The notes beneath the pieces are model-generated. The model ran no database searches. It was not told the DNA's origin and was given only the letters and a program-made list of their open reading frames with translations. A stretch of 64,000 nucleotides of DNA from Galaxea fascicularis. Taxonomy: Eukaryota; Cnidaria; Anthozoa; Scleractinia; Euphylliidae. Both the position numbers and the translations under genes were made by a program. Shown piece after piece: positions 1 through 15,000 of the stretch; position 1 is the stretch's first letter; the number at the start of each line of letters is the position of its first letter. The stretch lies in contig OX419346.1 in NCBI GenBank assembly GCA_948470475.1, positions 3,169,731 through 3,233,730 on the forward strand, given 5' to 3'.

Positions 1-3000
1 TTTATGTGTTGATGGGAGTGCCTTCCACAACATATAATCTGGACAAGGTACAGTGTATTGAACCAGCAATTTGTAAAAAGTGTAAATGGTATGACTTTCC
101 TCCTAACAGAATTCATCAGTAGTGACCAGCAGCTGATTTCTCCTTACAATTTCAGCACTTCAGTACATCATTCATGAGAAAAAAAAAGGATTGGTTGATA
201 AAAATTACAATAAATGTATTGATTTTTGAGGCAAACTCTCCCAACTTGTATTATGAGAAATATATTAACAGCAAGGAGATTATGAAGGTTGATCAATAAT
301 AACTACTCAATAACCGAGAGTGAGGTCGTTACGGGAAAATCTCAAACTGAGGCCTTGCCGTATTGACCGAGCGATAGCGAGGTCAATACAGCTAGGCCGA
401 GGTTTGAGATTTTCCCGTAACGACCGAACGGTCGAGGTTATTAAGTTGTTTATTATATGGCTAACATAACGGTTCTAAGGGGGGAAAAAATAGTTCAAGC
501 ACAAGTCGTCGCTTCACAGGAATCTATTCATTAATTTTTTCCAAACTCAGGTCAAATGTTTTACTAACAGTTTTCCTGATCGTCTTTTGAGTTTTTTGCT
601 CTAGAGGCACCAATTTTCAATGTAAATAAAACAAATGTGGCCTTTGGATGACTTTTTGTTGTTTTTGTTCCTAATTCGCATCATCCGTAATCGGCCCGTG
701 GGCAGTACGGGAGAATAATGCCCTAGCGCTTCGCTTCGCTTAGCCAATCAGAGCGCGCGTTATATCGTGTACAAACACTAGCCATATAATAATGGTGAAA
801 TAATGCATGATGTGATGGTCAATTATGCAATGTGGGCATTATTTTTTTATGATGAGTCAAAAAGTACAGTGTAAGTGATCACTTAAATTATGTTAACTTG
901 GAAAGTGAATATTTCCAGATTACCATGAGAGTTATGCGAGGTCACATCAGATAATTTCACTGTAGACTCAACAGTAAAGCACACCTTGTAAAGCATAGCA
1001 AACATTGTATGTACATTGTACAAATTTTATGTGTACCATGGAGTGTTGTACATTGTAGTGCATACTGTATATTGGGTGTGCAGTGCACAAACTGTATGAG
1101 TACCATGGAGGATTTTGAAGAGCTTCATGTTATGAACTTCATGGTTGTGCTCCAGAAGAGCCTGGTGGCTCCTGTTGACTTACATTTTCCTTTGGGCGAC
1201 CAGGAAATGTTGGTTTTTGCTGGAAATGTATATGCTGGGTAGCCTGATATCAAGAATTTAGAGGTTTTGGGCTCACAACTACTTTTCTCAGCGCACAACC
1301 TTGAATTATTTTACTTTTACAAAAGGAACTGGTCACACATGCTGATTCAAGTTGTATAATTATTTGCCATCTGAAGGATTCCATCATGTTTCAGTTTGTA
1401 GCCACAAAAATAATGGTACTTTTTTCATTTTTAATTTTCAGGTAACTCACTCTTTCAGAGTCAGTGACCAAATTCGTCTGTCTGGTACTTCACCGGAAAT
1501 GCTTGGTAGCATCTTGGCTCGCCTGGCTGCCATGGGAACAGATTACATCCAGCTTAACAAGTTTGCAACTCACCAGCGAGGACACACGGCTGGTCTTGTT
1601 TTACAGGCCCTACTTGGAGCCCTTCAAAACTATTTGCAATGCTACAGGGCTACTGTTTTATCAGTGAATGGTAAATAATTATGAATTTGATTTGATTTGA
1701 GTTTAGAGTTCATTTGATTCAGAGTCTCCCCAATTAGTAGAGCACCTGTGCACAGCTAGAAAGATTTGAGACTTAAATAAAGTTGTTATTGTTAAATTTA
1801 TTATTATTATTCTCCAAAGAGCTCAAACTGTAGCTGTTAGATGTATGTGTGGCACTTGCAGGCTCTCAGGCTCTCAAAATGCAAACGTTTTCCATGAGGT
1901 TGTGCCTAAAGCAACCTAGAAGTGAAATGAAACTGTTTTGCAAGATAATTGCACAAACTCTGAGCAGCTGTTTCATATGTTTCTGGGAATCTATGATGTT
2001 TTGAATTCTACCCCCTCCGCCTCCCCTGCTAATCCTCTCCTCCCCTCCGTAAGAAAACGGCGTCTTAAATAGGCCTTACAAGGTGTTTCCATCACCCTTG
2101 GTGATCAGAAGTTAACGAGCTTGATGGCAAAAGTAGCGTTTGTGTCAATTTGGCCAGAAATCATCGTAATTTCTCTGAAATTCGCTGTCCTTTGGCCGAC
2201 AGACTGCCTATTATGTCGGAAGCGTTGGTCTGCAGTAATTTTGTAATTCGAAGGCTTGAAATTTGGAAAATGAGCGTATAACGTTACCTTAAACCCAAAC
2301 AAAAAGTTCAACCCTGTATCGCTTCCTTTTCTTGTTTCTTGAGGTTTTGGCAAAAGTCACTCGCTGATTCATTGAATTCTCGTCTTAAGACCACAAAATA
2401 CCAAAGTGCACACCTACGTTTCTGACATCCAGTCTGTGGGCAAAGAAGAACGAATTTTAGGGAAATTGGGATTTTAGGCCTCTTTTGCACCCATACCTTC
2501 TAGTTAATATAATCCTGTTTTACTCTGTTCTTTCAGCCGCTTCAGTACAAAGCCCTCTCCAGTTAACATTTGCCTTTGAGAAATTAGCAGGCCAGCTGAG
2601 GTGTGTGACCGTGGCTTCTCAAACTCATTAATAATTCATCAAGTTAAAACAAAGGAAATCACAACAGTGAAGGGGGTTTGGATACCCGGTCTTAATTAAC
2701 ATAGATTTTGACGATTCTGCTTCTCCGTTTATTCCTTAGTTTTTGTTTCAATTGAGAAGATATATCAAACACTCGAGACAGTGTTTCATCAGCCATCCAA
2801 ACACCTCGAATTCCGTCAAAAATACTCCGCTGCGCGTCGTATTTTCAACTGTCTTCTCGGTGTTTGGATATCCCGATGAAACACTCTCTCGTGTATGATA
2901 TATTACTAAGTAGGATGCTTAAACAGCGACAACGGCAACGGGACGAAAACGAAAACGACACAAAGCAACAATGTTAATAAGCAAAATAATGGGTTTGCGC

Positions 3001-6000
3001 GTCCATTTTACATTGCGGTATATATCTCTGCCGTCGTTTGCAAAACAACAACGTGAAATGACCAATTTCAAGGTTCTGTCGAGAATGTGAGCGTTTAACG
3101 ATGAATTTGTCTTTCTTTTTTTTTCCTTCAAAGCCGTTCATAGTAAATTAGTTCTTGGATAGGTCGCCCACAGTTATCAGGTCACCGAGTTGAAATAACC
3201 GCGAAATAGTTTGAAATGACGCTTTCTTTGCCGTTGCCATCATCCATGCAAGCTCCCTAATGTTGTTGCTTGTGGCTTAAAGCCCTGGCAAACGAGGACA
3301 CATTGTTGCGGACACATTGTTGCCGACACAAATGTTTCCCCGTTTGCCCGTGCGCGCAATATTTATTGCGGACACAAAAAATGTTTCTGATTTTGTTCAG
3401 AAACATTTTGTATCCGCAACAAATGTTTCCCAGTTTGCGCAGCATGGAAGCAATCATGAGCAACAATGTGCCCTCGTTTGCCAGGGCCTTTAGAGTTATG
3501 TGGTAACTTGCTAATAATTATTGTGCTGAAAGAAAATTAGTTTCCTTTGAAATGTTCTCAGATGTAAATCGTGTGGATTATTATGATTGTCGAAACAGCT
3601 GTAACAAAAATCTAGCAAAAATGCCAATGTAGATCGGACACGACGTCCGCTCTTGTTGTCGAAATGTCAGCCCGGCAGAGTAACCAAAAAAGTCATTCTA
3701 AGGGTTTCATTAACCCGGACGATCGCGCTTCATGAAATTGTGGGTGTTGTAACATAAAAACTGTTGTAGCGAGATTTCCTTTCCTTTCCTTCGTTGCCCT
3801 TGTATCCACCTTTATTTTACTGTTTTCAACCTCTTCTTTTTTGTTTCCGGTGAGAGAAGATTACCCATTATTACAGTACATGTCGGTATTATATTGGTTC
3901 AAAATTTTACTTTTTTAATGCTTGCCTTTTGTTGTACAGGTTTTTGGCAAATGTGTGCATGTGCTCACAAGCTTTCAAAAAGGCCCCAGCAGATCCGAAA
4001 GTCAAGTTTCCTACTGTAAGTTGCACATTTCTCTGAATTTTAACATCCCGTGGCAAAAATCCTACTTGTTTCCCCATGGAGAGGTATTCAATGGACGAGG
4101 CACTTAAAAGATGTCACGCAAAATAACAGTTTTTCGTATTTTTCATACAAATAAAAAACAACCTCCATAGATCGACTTATCATGCCAAATTTAGTAAATA
4201 TGCGAGCTTTGATAAGAATCCGTCCCAAACTAGTGGAAATATGAGACACCAAACTTGCTAATTTCTACAGAGACATCTTTTTTTTTTCTTTTTTCTTTTT
4301 TACAAACACCTTCTAAGTCGTCCACTGAGTGTCGACACTAAGTTTCGTTTACTGTGGTTCTGTTTTACCTCGCTCTGTGATTGGTTAAAAGACCTCACGC
4401 CACTTTTTCAACCAATGAGAAGCCAAACCAAAACCAATCATGACTTGCGCGCACGGATTTTCCCGCGCTTAGCACCGGCTGCATGTATTTGCGTGGAATT
4501 CTGATTGGTTCTTTGCTTTGTTTGCGTCTGCTGTGATTGGCTAGGGTAATTGCTCAGGCACAATTAAAAATCGCGGTTGGGTCCTCAATTGTAAAACTGT
4601 CACGCAATGAAATAGAAGGCTCGCTTAAATTGTCGGATTGTTAAGAACCATTTCGGATTTTAAAAAATATTTGGCGAGAGACCAAGAGTACTAGAGATCT
4701 TGTGCAGGTTTTTCTGGGTCACATTTTAAGTATTTTGACTTCCGTTTTCAGGGTGTGAAACTGTTGACCTATCTCTACCAGCTGTGTTTAGAGCACTCAA
4801 GTTCCATGTTTTATCCCATATTGCTGTCTCTGCTGAAACACAGTGTCATGCCGTACATTATGTAAGTTATGGTTTTGTCAAGATAGTAAGCTGATGTGGT
4901 TGTAGCTTTACGCTGCTGGCTCTTTTGCTATGAAAGTGTAACGATTGTGTCTGTAGAATAATCTCTCTATCGGGTAAAGACCTTGATCTTTAAAGAAGAA
5001 GATGCTGGTTGTTGATTTTCTGTCGTTTTTCTTTCAAATCTTTTTTTAGGTTTGTACAAACTTGGGTTTTCAAGGGTGTTTGTCATGACATGTTTGGCGA
5101 GTTCATGATTGAAATGGATGAGCAGTATTTAGCTTACAGAGGTAACTAGAGCATATTATTAATTAAATTCATCGCCAATAGATGAGCTTGAGGAAGGTTC
5201 CATTGGAAAGGTGATGCGCGTGATGCGAGCCGAGCGTGCAGGTATCCATGGCAACCATGAGAGCGAAAACCACCTGGCACCGTCACACTGATGAATCAGT
5301 GGAGATACTTAGCAACCCAAATACTTACCAGTCAAAAACCTGCAAGGGGTGGGAAGAGTGGGAACACAAAAGCGCAGAACTTTTTTTTTTTTTTTTTTTT
5401 ATAACAAATAAGGAATACAATGCTTACAATACAACTACGAACGGTATTTAGGCTACTAACAGCGCTAGCTCTATTAACAACAATTTACAGTCTACACAAC
5501 TAATACAGTGACGACAAGGGGCAAATGGATAAATTACAATAGAACTGGTCAACAACAGACCAGAGGCATGTAGTACATCATAGATAAAATAAGTTGTGCA
5601 CCTGACAGGAGATTAAAAATAGACTGATGGGTAGGAGAAATATACCAATAGGTATAGAAAAAATATCTAAAATATTAATTAAATCCTCCTACATCCTGTA
5701 AGAGGTTTCCATTTCTTTGTGTCTCCACTTTTAGTTTCTATTTCATACTGTGATTTTAGTGTACATATGAAATGCGTAAGATTTGGACGGTCTTCTTTTG
5801 TTTTGGCGAGCCATATGTGATATCGTGCCAAGAGAAAGCAGTAATTGATAAGAAGCGCAAATTGAGAGATATCTGGCCTCAGACCCAAAGCAGTAGTGTT
5901 TGTCAACACGTAATCTCTAGGAAGTAAGTTTGAGTGTTTCAGCCATTCAGTAAGTTTATTCCAAAAGTAAGATGTTTGCCTGCATGACCAAAAAAGATGG

Positions 6001-9000
6001 ATTATGGACTCAGAGGACGTGTGACAAAAACTGCAATTTTCATCGCTCTGTAGGCCTATTCTAAATAAGAAATTTTTGGTTGGTACGCGTCTGTGTAAGA
6101 ATTTAAACTGAAACTCTATCAGCTTAGTGCTCTTTGTGCATTTTTTAGCTAAAAGATAGGCAGCAGTCCAGTTTATGTTGTCGTTTATTGGTAGGCCACA
6201 ATCCTTTAGCCATTTCTTTTGACTTAACTCTGGGGTTAAACTCTTGTTACTGATTATTTTTTTATAGATTAATGTGGTTGCTTTTTTGGCTTGTAGAATT
6301 CTTGTTGTAAGTGGCTCGTATTCGTGATTGGTGTTCTGTAAATCTTGAAAATTGGAAACAGCCCGAAGAGACTTTACAGCCGATATTAATCCGTAGAAGC
6401 TGAGAGGGCGAGGGTCTATTCCATACTTACAGCGGAAATCATTTAACGAGAGAAAGTTATTGTCCGGTCCTAAAGGGTGTTTCACCCGAGTAATTCCCTT
6501 AATGAACCAGTTTTTGAAAAAAACGGTCTTGTTAGCTATCTTTATTAACGAGTTATGCCAAAGTTGTTGATCAAGAAAGTGATCTTTCGATGTTATTTCA
6601 GGTTCAAAGTTAACTTCTGCCCAGATTCCTAATAGTTCTTTTACAAAGGCATCCGAAGTTGCTATTGTCGATGAGGTGTCTCTAACGTTAAGGTTATAGG
6701 AAAAAAAACTTTGACAGCCATAATTCTTGAGGGCTATATCAAAAAATATTTTCCATTTTCCCTTGTTATTGTTATCTAGGTACTTTTTAATCCATGTGGT
6801 TTTGAGGGATTTATTAAAGGAACTAATATCAATCATTTTTAGGCCGCCAGCACTGAGATCATTAATCATTTTCTTCCGTTTTATCTTGTCACCTTTACCA
6901 TTCCATAGAAAAGTGTAGAGTAAATCATTTATTTCGTTTAAGATCCTGTAGTTTGAGCGAAGAGGCGAGAGTAAATACACTAGTTGAGAGACCACTAGCG
7001 ATTTGATAACAGTGATTTTTCCTAACAATGTGAGTCGGCGGTATTTCCAGCATCTTAGGATTTCTTTAACTTTTTCAAGCTTCTCTTTGTAGTTTAAAGA
7101 GGCAGATAATTCGGGATCTGTTGAAATCCATAACCCTAGGGACTTTACCTTGTCTTTTGGCCATTTAAGTTCTTTTCCTGGTAACAGAATTTTATCATTT
7201 CCAATACTTGCGCCGATCCATAGAGCTTCCGTTTTCTTATCGTTGAGTCTGAGGCCAGAGACTTTGCTAAAATTGTCAAACGTTGCAAGGGATGAACGGA
7301 GAGATTCAGCTGAACCGTCTAACTTAACTTAATTTCCACATCGTTTACAGAGATTCCCTTTATACTAGTATTTTTCCTTATTGCCGTGGCAAGCACCTCT
7401 GCCGATAGCATAAATAAATAAGGTGACAGCGGGTAGCCTTGCCGAACACCTCTTTGAATCTCAAAAAAATTGCTTGCCCATCCATTATTCAAAATGCAGC
7501 TTTCAGAATGACTATAGAGGGTTTTCACCCAGTTTATTAACGAAGCACCGAAACCGTAGGATCTTAATGTATCATGTATGAAGGGCCATTCAAGAGAATC
7601 AAATGCCTTTTCAAAGTCAATAAAAAGTAACAGGCCGGGAATATTCTTTTCTGTGGCGTATTGGATAATAGAGTCAATGAGTCTGATGTTTTCGCCTATA
7701 AATCTGCCCTTCAAAAATCCTGTTTGATCATGGTTGATAAGGTTTGGGAGTACTAGTTTAATTCGGTTTGCAATAGATTTTGCTGCAATTTTGTAATCAG
7801 TGTTCAAAAGGGTGATAGGCCTCCAATTTTTGATGAAGTATAGTTCCGCATCTTTTTTTGGAATTAGTTTTATAACCCCTCGTCTTTGTGTGACTGAAAG
7901 GCAGCCAGAGTCAAAAGCATAGTTGAGGGCCGAGATTAAAAAAGAAGAAATGTCTTTCCAAAAAACTTTGTAGAATTCCGCCGGAAGTCCATCCGTGCCT
8001 GGCGTTTTGTCGGGCTCCATCTTCTTCAGGGCTTCGAGACATTCTTTTTGAGTTAGGGCGCCTTCACATAAAGTTTGTTCTTCATCGGTTAAAGAAGTGG
8101 AAATCACTTCGGAGAAAAATGTTGACTGGACTCTGTTGGCGATTTTTGACGTATAAAAAGCCATACATTCAGATAAAATATCTCTATCTGTGGTGACAAA
8201 ATCAGTATCATTAATTTTTAATTGACTAATTGTTCCTTGTTTACAGTGCCTTTTTTCGAGATTTAGAAAGTATGAGGAGTTCCTTTCACCCTCATTGTAC
8301 CACTGCGACTTTGACCTGATGATAGCCCCTTTGGTCCGATACTCAACAATGTTTTCTAGTTCTTTCTTTAAAGTGAAGATTCTTTCTGCAGCAATATGGT
8401 ATAAGGGATTACTATTTCCTGCATTGTCTAACTGTTTTTCTAACAAAGCGATTTCACGTTCCAACATTTCTTCGCGTTTCTTTGTTGTCACTTTTTTGTA
8501 TGCAGCATAAGATATTGATTTTTCTCGCACCTTTAATTTAATCATCTCCCAAAGTAGAACAGGGTTGACCGCGGCATCGTCTTTGTATTGGTTCACAGTG
8601 CTTTCAATTGCTGTTTTAATTTCTTGAATGTATCTCGTTTCGGATAAAAGGGACGTGTTCAACTTCCAAAAACCTTTGCCTCTGGGGTTCGAGTGTAAAG
8701 CTACATTCAGAGCAACCATCGAATGATCCGTTTTGAAGCCAGGAAGGATATCTGCATGGGTCACATCACATAAAGATGATTCGCTTACTAGAAAAAAATC
8801 GAGTCGGCAATGTATGGTTGGTTGGTTTTGGCGCCAAGTATATCTTCTGGCCTCTGGGTTTAAAAGTCTCCAGATATCAGTCAAACCAAGATTTTCAGAA
8901 AAATCTCGAATAACTTTTAAGGCATTTTTGTGTGTTCTGGCAAGGCCACCCCTCTTGTCTTTTTCAACATCAAGAACTAAGTTAAAGTCCCCACCAATTA

Positions 9001-12000
9001 TAATTTCCTCACATTTAAAATTTGATAAGTAATCGAAAAATACCTGAAAGAAGTTTGGATCGTCATCATTCGGAGCGTAGATGTTGGCCACAGTCAGATG
9101 CTTGCTATCAGCAACGATATCACATATTAAAAAGCGTCCATTCGGGTCCGAAAAAACCTTGTGGATCTGAAAACTAAAATTGTTATTGAAAAGAATACCA
9201 ACCCCTGCTTTGTTGCTACTACAACAGCTGAAGAGCGCTTTGTATCCCCACTCACAGGTCCACATATCGGTAGTGTCTTGAGAACAATGGACCTCTTGCA
9301 GCATATATATAGATTGCTTTTTCGCTCTCAGCCAGTTAAACACCTCTTTTCTTTTAACATTGTTTCTCAATCCCCTGACATTTAGAGAAACTATTTTCAG
9401 ATCTGTTGTATTGCAAGTACTGAAGGAGGCTGAGCCGACTGTTTTGCATATTCACAATAAGAGATATCTAGATGACCACATGCCCCTGGACTATTGTTAA
9501 ACAGATAAGTTTCTATGCCCCGGAGACCGTAAAACGAAAACACACACATGACAAAATGAATAAAATTACAAAAGGACTTATGGTGGAGAAATTAGGCAAC
9601 TTGATTGCTTGCAACGGTAGAAAAGAGAAAAGGCCTGCAGCTGAATTAGACCGTTTAAGCTGCCGACCGCCTCTAATAGGTGAAAAGCATATTGGCAATA
9701 ATGACACTGCGAGAAGTTTGAAAAAATTTACAGGTCAAACTGAACAAAAGGTTACTTAGTGTTGATTAAATGGTAAATTTTTTCCCGATCGGCCACAATT
9801 TACCTCTGATATACAGTTTATCCGGTTGGGATTGGCTGAAAGAGGCCGCAATTCCATTTTTCCTGGCATCCTTAAACGCTTCCATCTGTACTTTGCGGCG
9901 GGAAATGATTTCCTGAGGAAAGTCTCGGAACATTTGAAAGTTTGTGCCTTTAAGCCGGTGACCCAGTGAAAAGATCTGTTGACAGTCTTTATATCTAAGA
10001 AAACGGGCCAGAATTGGACGCGGATTTCCCTCCTTGCTTTTTCCGATGCGGTGTACTCGCTGAATTTCTACGTTCATTGCTTCCCTGTATCCAAGTTCAC
10101 GTTCCAGAAAAGCGCGGAGAACTTCTTCGGTGTCTTCGTTACGGCCGCTTATTTCTGTCGATTCTTCTATGTTCGTGAATTTAATATTCTCCCGGCGAGA
10201 GTAGGCTTCTAAGTAAAGATTTTTAGTGTGGATCTCATCTAACAAAGTCTCATTCTTCTGGCATTTTGTCGTCAGCTCTGCTAATTGAGTTTCATAGAGT
10301 CGATGCGCTTTCTCCGCAGCATCTGACTTATCCTTGAGTTGTTGACCAGTAAAGTTGATCCCTTCTTTTAGATCGTCAATATCTTTCTTCGCTGTTATCT
10401 GGAAATCTTCTAGCCTTTGGGTTCGTAGCTCTAAGTTCTCGAGATTGGCTTCAATTTTCTTTACGGCTGATTCTATTGAATCAAGCTTTTCCAGTTTTGC
10501 TAGGATTGCTTGCAGAGTTGCACCAACATCTTGTGTCATACTGAGAGCTGTCATAATTTCGTCTTCGTGATGCGTTGGCGAGGAGTATGGCTTCGTTTTT
10601 TTGATTTCCGGCGAAAGGGTTGATTCATCGGAAGAGGCTGAACATACGGTTTTCCTTTTGCTTAAAATTTGACCGAAAAAAACGGCCATTTGCCGAAAAC
10701 AGAGCAGAAAGATCGGCGGACGGCAGCAAAGCACGTCTCTATGTCGCCATTACTCGACCCAGTCAAAAAAAGCGCAGAACTTGCCAAACACGAAGGCCCC
10801 TGCAAATCCCCACATATGCGACCCTCACGCGCATGGTCACCGCGAATGGCCGCTGACCGCATTGGCTTGAGTTTAATTTAGCCCAAAATTACATTCAACC
10901 ACATCAATAGTACTCTGATTCGTTGAAATATAAAACGTAGTGCTTGGTGTGCATCGGCAAAAGACGCTAACCTGATTGTTTTCGATGCAAACTGCAGTGT
11001 TTGCTCACACAGTCTTGCTGATCCCCAAGGCATCGACCATCTCAGTAGTGTTGTTTCACTGTAATTTCCCTGTAGGTTCAAGAAAGCCGAGCAAATTCAG
11101 TTTAAAGTGCACTGAGTTTTCAGCTGAGAGATTCGAGTCAATCTGGTTTTCTTTGGTTCCCCTTTCGCTCTTTAATAAAGATGATTAGTTAGCAAAACTC
11201 GCGTCACTTTCTCAACCAATGAGAAGCAATTTTGTGATAATTTCTTCGAATTCTGATTGGCTAATCGTGCTGCTTTGGTGTTGTGATTGGCCAGCGTCAG
11301 TGTCCTAGTTTTGGTTTTACGTCACTCGATTGAAAGCCGCTTCAAATGAAAACTACTTTGAACTTCAGTTCTTGATGTCGGCTGGTCTCAGAAAGATTCA
11401 ACCTTCTTCCTTAAAATAAACTGTGAGAGTTAGTTCAGAACATGTACACCTTTTATCCGCTGTGACTTTTCTATGTTTCCTCAGACAAGCACTTCTGGAC
11501 GCATGGTTTTGTTATGACGGGACGAGACAAGCTGGACTGTGTTCCGTTATTTCTTGGTGAGCTGGCAGACGATATATTTGTTTGCGGAAAAACTATCAAC
11601 CTCCTGAAGCTATGTTGTCCTGAGGTACAGTCATTTATTCTAACACTCTTACGTTTGGAAGTCCTTGTTTATAATTTCTTTCTCCAATGTTAAGTTAAGT
11701 GGCGAAGCGCACCAATCCCTACTTACGGTCTTTGTAGCCAATAACACTACGGTTAAACTGAGAGACAACCATTGTTGGTCAGTCAGACCGTACGATTTCA
11801 GTTTCCATAATGTTGGAGAGGAAGCACGGTTGCATAATGTTGTTGATGTATTGTATTTTAGTTTAGAAAATTGTGATTTCTGTGTGGATCATAGATTAAA
11901 CTTGGAGCTGATAGTCTTAATTCTAAAAAGATCGCTAAGATATGATGGTGCTATCTTGACAGGAGTTTACAAAAACAGTGTGTTTTTCTCTTTTGATTTT

Positions 12001-15000
12001 GCTGCAGCATCTTCTGTGTGATCCCGGTGTACCTCTTCTCAAGATGGAGGTGACGTTTTCCATGCGTCGGTTGAATAAACTTGAAGATGAGTGTAAACAG
12101 TACATGGGTACGATACAAAGAATGAACAACCAGCTGCAGAAACAGAGAGAAAATGAGGTGCGGTCTTGGAAAGCACATGCATGTATTCTACGATGTTCTT
12201 GATCTTTTAGAATTCAAGAATTTGCATCATAGCGAAATACATTCCCGGTCAATTCAAATGAGCGCGAATTCATCGCTGATTTGAGGGGAGGGGAGGGGAG
12301 GGGGTTTTATTTTTCTTTTTATTCTGTCCAAGATTGTAGGTTCATAGCAGTGCGACTTGAAATGTTAACAAACACGAAGAACACCAGAATTAACCTTGTT
12401 TGTTTCGACAGAGGAAAGCTATAGAGGACGAAAAGCAACGAGCAATGCTGGAAGAGCGGGAGAGAACAGAAAAGGCTTTGTCGGGAATAACAGGTAGAGT
12501 GAAAAAGTGAAATACTGAAACATTGAGTGTTATTGATATGGACCGAGCAATAGGATTTTTCTAACTATGAGTTTAGTTGTCAAGTTCTGTTTAAACTATG
12601 TTGTTCATGGTATTGTGAACAGTCTTGCTCTTCAACTTTTTCTTTCCAACAGAGCTTATACAAAAAGCCAAGGATGCAGTTGAGATGAAAAAACGAGAGG
12701 ACCTCAAGATGTTGAAGGACCAGATGGAGGACGCGTTCAAAGTAAGTCAGGCATCTTTGTTTTTGTTTAATGAGGATTGTATTGATACATCGCTTAGCCA
12801 AAAGCAGAACGAGATAATTTTAAATCGTATGATCCTTTCTTGTAGTTGTATATCGATATCAGAAGAAACTGTATCTCTCCCGATACCTGAGTTGACAGCT
12901 GTGACTTGTTTAATTTAATCGAGATTAGCGTGGTATTACAGTACTAACGCAACTTCTTCATTACGTCTGTTCCCTGATGAATCTTAGCATAAAGCTTTGG
13001 CAAAAAAAGAAGAACAGGAAGCTGATACCAAATATCTACAAGAGGCACAAAATAGGGAAGTCACCACAGCTTCGATAGAAGATGAGCTTAAACAGAAGGC
13101 GAGGTACTGCATGTGACAGATACATAATTCTTCCCATTTCTTAAATTCTTAAATTTATGGAGGTGATCCAAAATGGCGCATTTGCTGTATTCAGAAAAGT
13201 GGCAACACCTGTGCGTCGGTTGGTTTAAAGTACAGCTCTTGTACTTCTAAGTCACAAGTCCCTATCACTTCTGGTGGGGGCATAACCAGCGGAGACTTTT
13301 TTGGAGGCAGTTGTTTGGCCCATCGCCCAAACTACAAGTTGCCGACTTCAGTAGAACCAACGGTTAAGCCCGTAGGTAGTCAGTAGGGGTGTAACGATTA
13401 ATCGAATTCTCGATTAATCGCGATTATGACCGTTCGGTTCGATTCACGATTATTTGATTCCACGGTTCGATTTTGGTTCGATTTTTTGCATACCTTTCCA
13501 AAAGTGCCCTCATTGAGTCATTATATTGTAAACTTAGAATCCAGATCTCAATAAGATGTGCGTTTTACATTGACAATCGATCAAAGACGCTAATTTGCTG
13601 TTCTTGCGCCATGTTGCTTGGTAAAAATGTTGCCCCTCTACCAGCCCTTGAGAATTTCCAAATAAGCCAAACCATGAGCGTGCTCATTGTCACGTTCTCA
13701 AACGTGGCGGACAACACGGCGACGAATGACCAAGCGATTGTAAATCCGCCTGCTTCTTGTCGATCCGCAGTGTGGAAATATTATTGTTTTCCGACTAAAG
13801 ACGGAACAACAGACAAGTCTAAAACTATCTGCAAAATTTGCATAATCGAATCGAAATAATCGAAACCGAAAGGCAATAATCGAAATCGAATCGAATCGAA
13901 AGGAACATGAATCGTTACACTCCTAGTAATCAGTTTGCCTTATCCGTTCATAACAGTGCAAAGTTGATCGTGGACCATTTTCATGATTCGTTAGATAACA
14001 AAGCAGACTTGAAAGAAAAATGCCCTGAAACAGAACACATTTCCAGAAAGCTGGTCATAAAATTATGATTATTCATAATTCAAGTATGGCGTACTCAAGT
14101 TTGTGTCTTTCGAACTCACAACCAGCGAGCCGTCTTCTGCTTTGAGCTTTAGTTAAAATGTTGTTGACGTTGAAATCTTTCCTTCAGGGAAGACCTGATC
14201 AAGTACTATGAAGAACTCACCCGTGAAGTGGAATACCGAGAATTTCGCGCAAAATGGCGAATCCGCCGTAGGGAACTCGACACCGCTAGAGCCCAGTTTC
14301 TGGCCCAGGAGCAGGCGCGGTTGGACAGCTTAAAAGAGCAAATGGCAAAAGCATCTGGTGCTCAGACTCCTGGTAAATCAGAGGATATAACGGTTGCGCA
14401 GCCTGGGAGAGATAGTGAACTAAAGGTTGTCTCTGATTCTAAAGTACAAGAAGCGCCATCTTCGGTCTCGGTTCCCAGTCCAAGTTTGGTATCACTGATC
14501 GCTAGTGGCGTACGGACTGGTGCAATGTTGAGATCAGAACAGCAGAGAAATACAGCTGAACTGTCGGAATCAGTTAATACGATTGCAGATAATGTTCAGC
14601 CGAAGGGAACCGACACAGGGGTCTTGAGTGGCAGTGTACGCAGTGAGCAGTCAGATGAACAGTCAACAGAACCGAGTTCTGATGTACCTGTTACGGACAA
14701 CAGGGTTAGGAAAACTTGGGGTCGTCCTGGCGAGAGCGTTGATCAGCTGGGAAAGCTTAAGGAGGAAGGCACCGGAAGAAAGACATGGGAGACCCCAGAG
14801 AGTGAGATAAAGATCGCTTCTTCTCTCCCAAAATCGCATCCGTCTGATTCCTCGATACAGTTTTCTATGTATGGCGGAAAACGAACGAGCACTGAGGAGG
14901 TGCAAACGACAGATTCTAACGCACGTGACGGTACTATTAAAACAGGCACGCCTCACGTCGCCGACTCTTCCTTACAAAATATTCTCTACCCAAACACTCC

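Larger units (their letters stand above)
5381..10767 (-). mobile_element. L1/Tx1-like non-LTR retrotransposon, antisense in TUBGCP6 intron 6, defective
   Basis: The element is about 5.39 kb. It is bounded by exact 15-bp target duplications (5368-5382 and 10768-10782) and ends in an about 20-base poly(A), seen as poly(T) on the plus strand at 5381-5400. It carries ORF1 (9766-10734) followed by ORF2 (5679-9370, broken once). ORF1 starts only about 33 bases from the 5' junction, so the 5' UTR may be truncated. No other premature stops are seen in either ORF, which suggests a recent insertion. The domain order APE endonuclease, reverse transcriptase, zf-RVT places it in the L1/Tx1 group. Confidence 0.92.
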
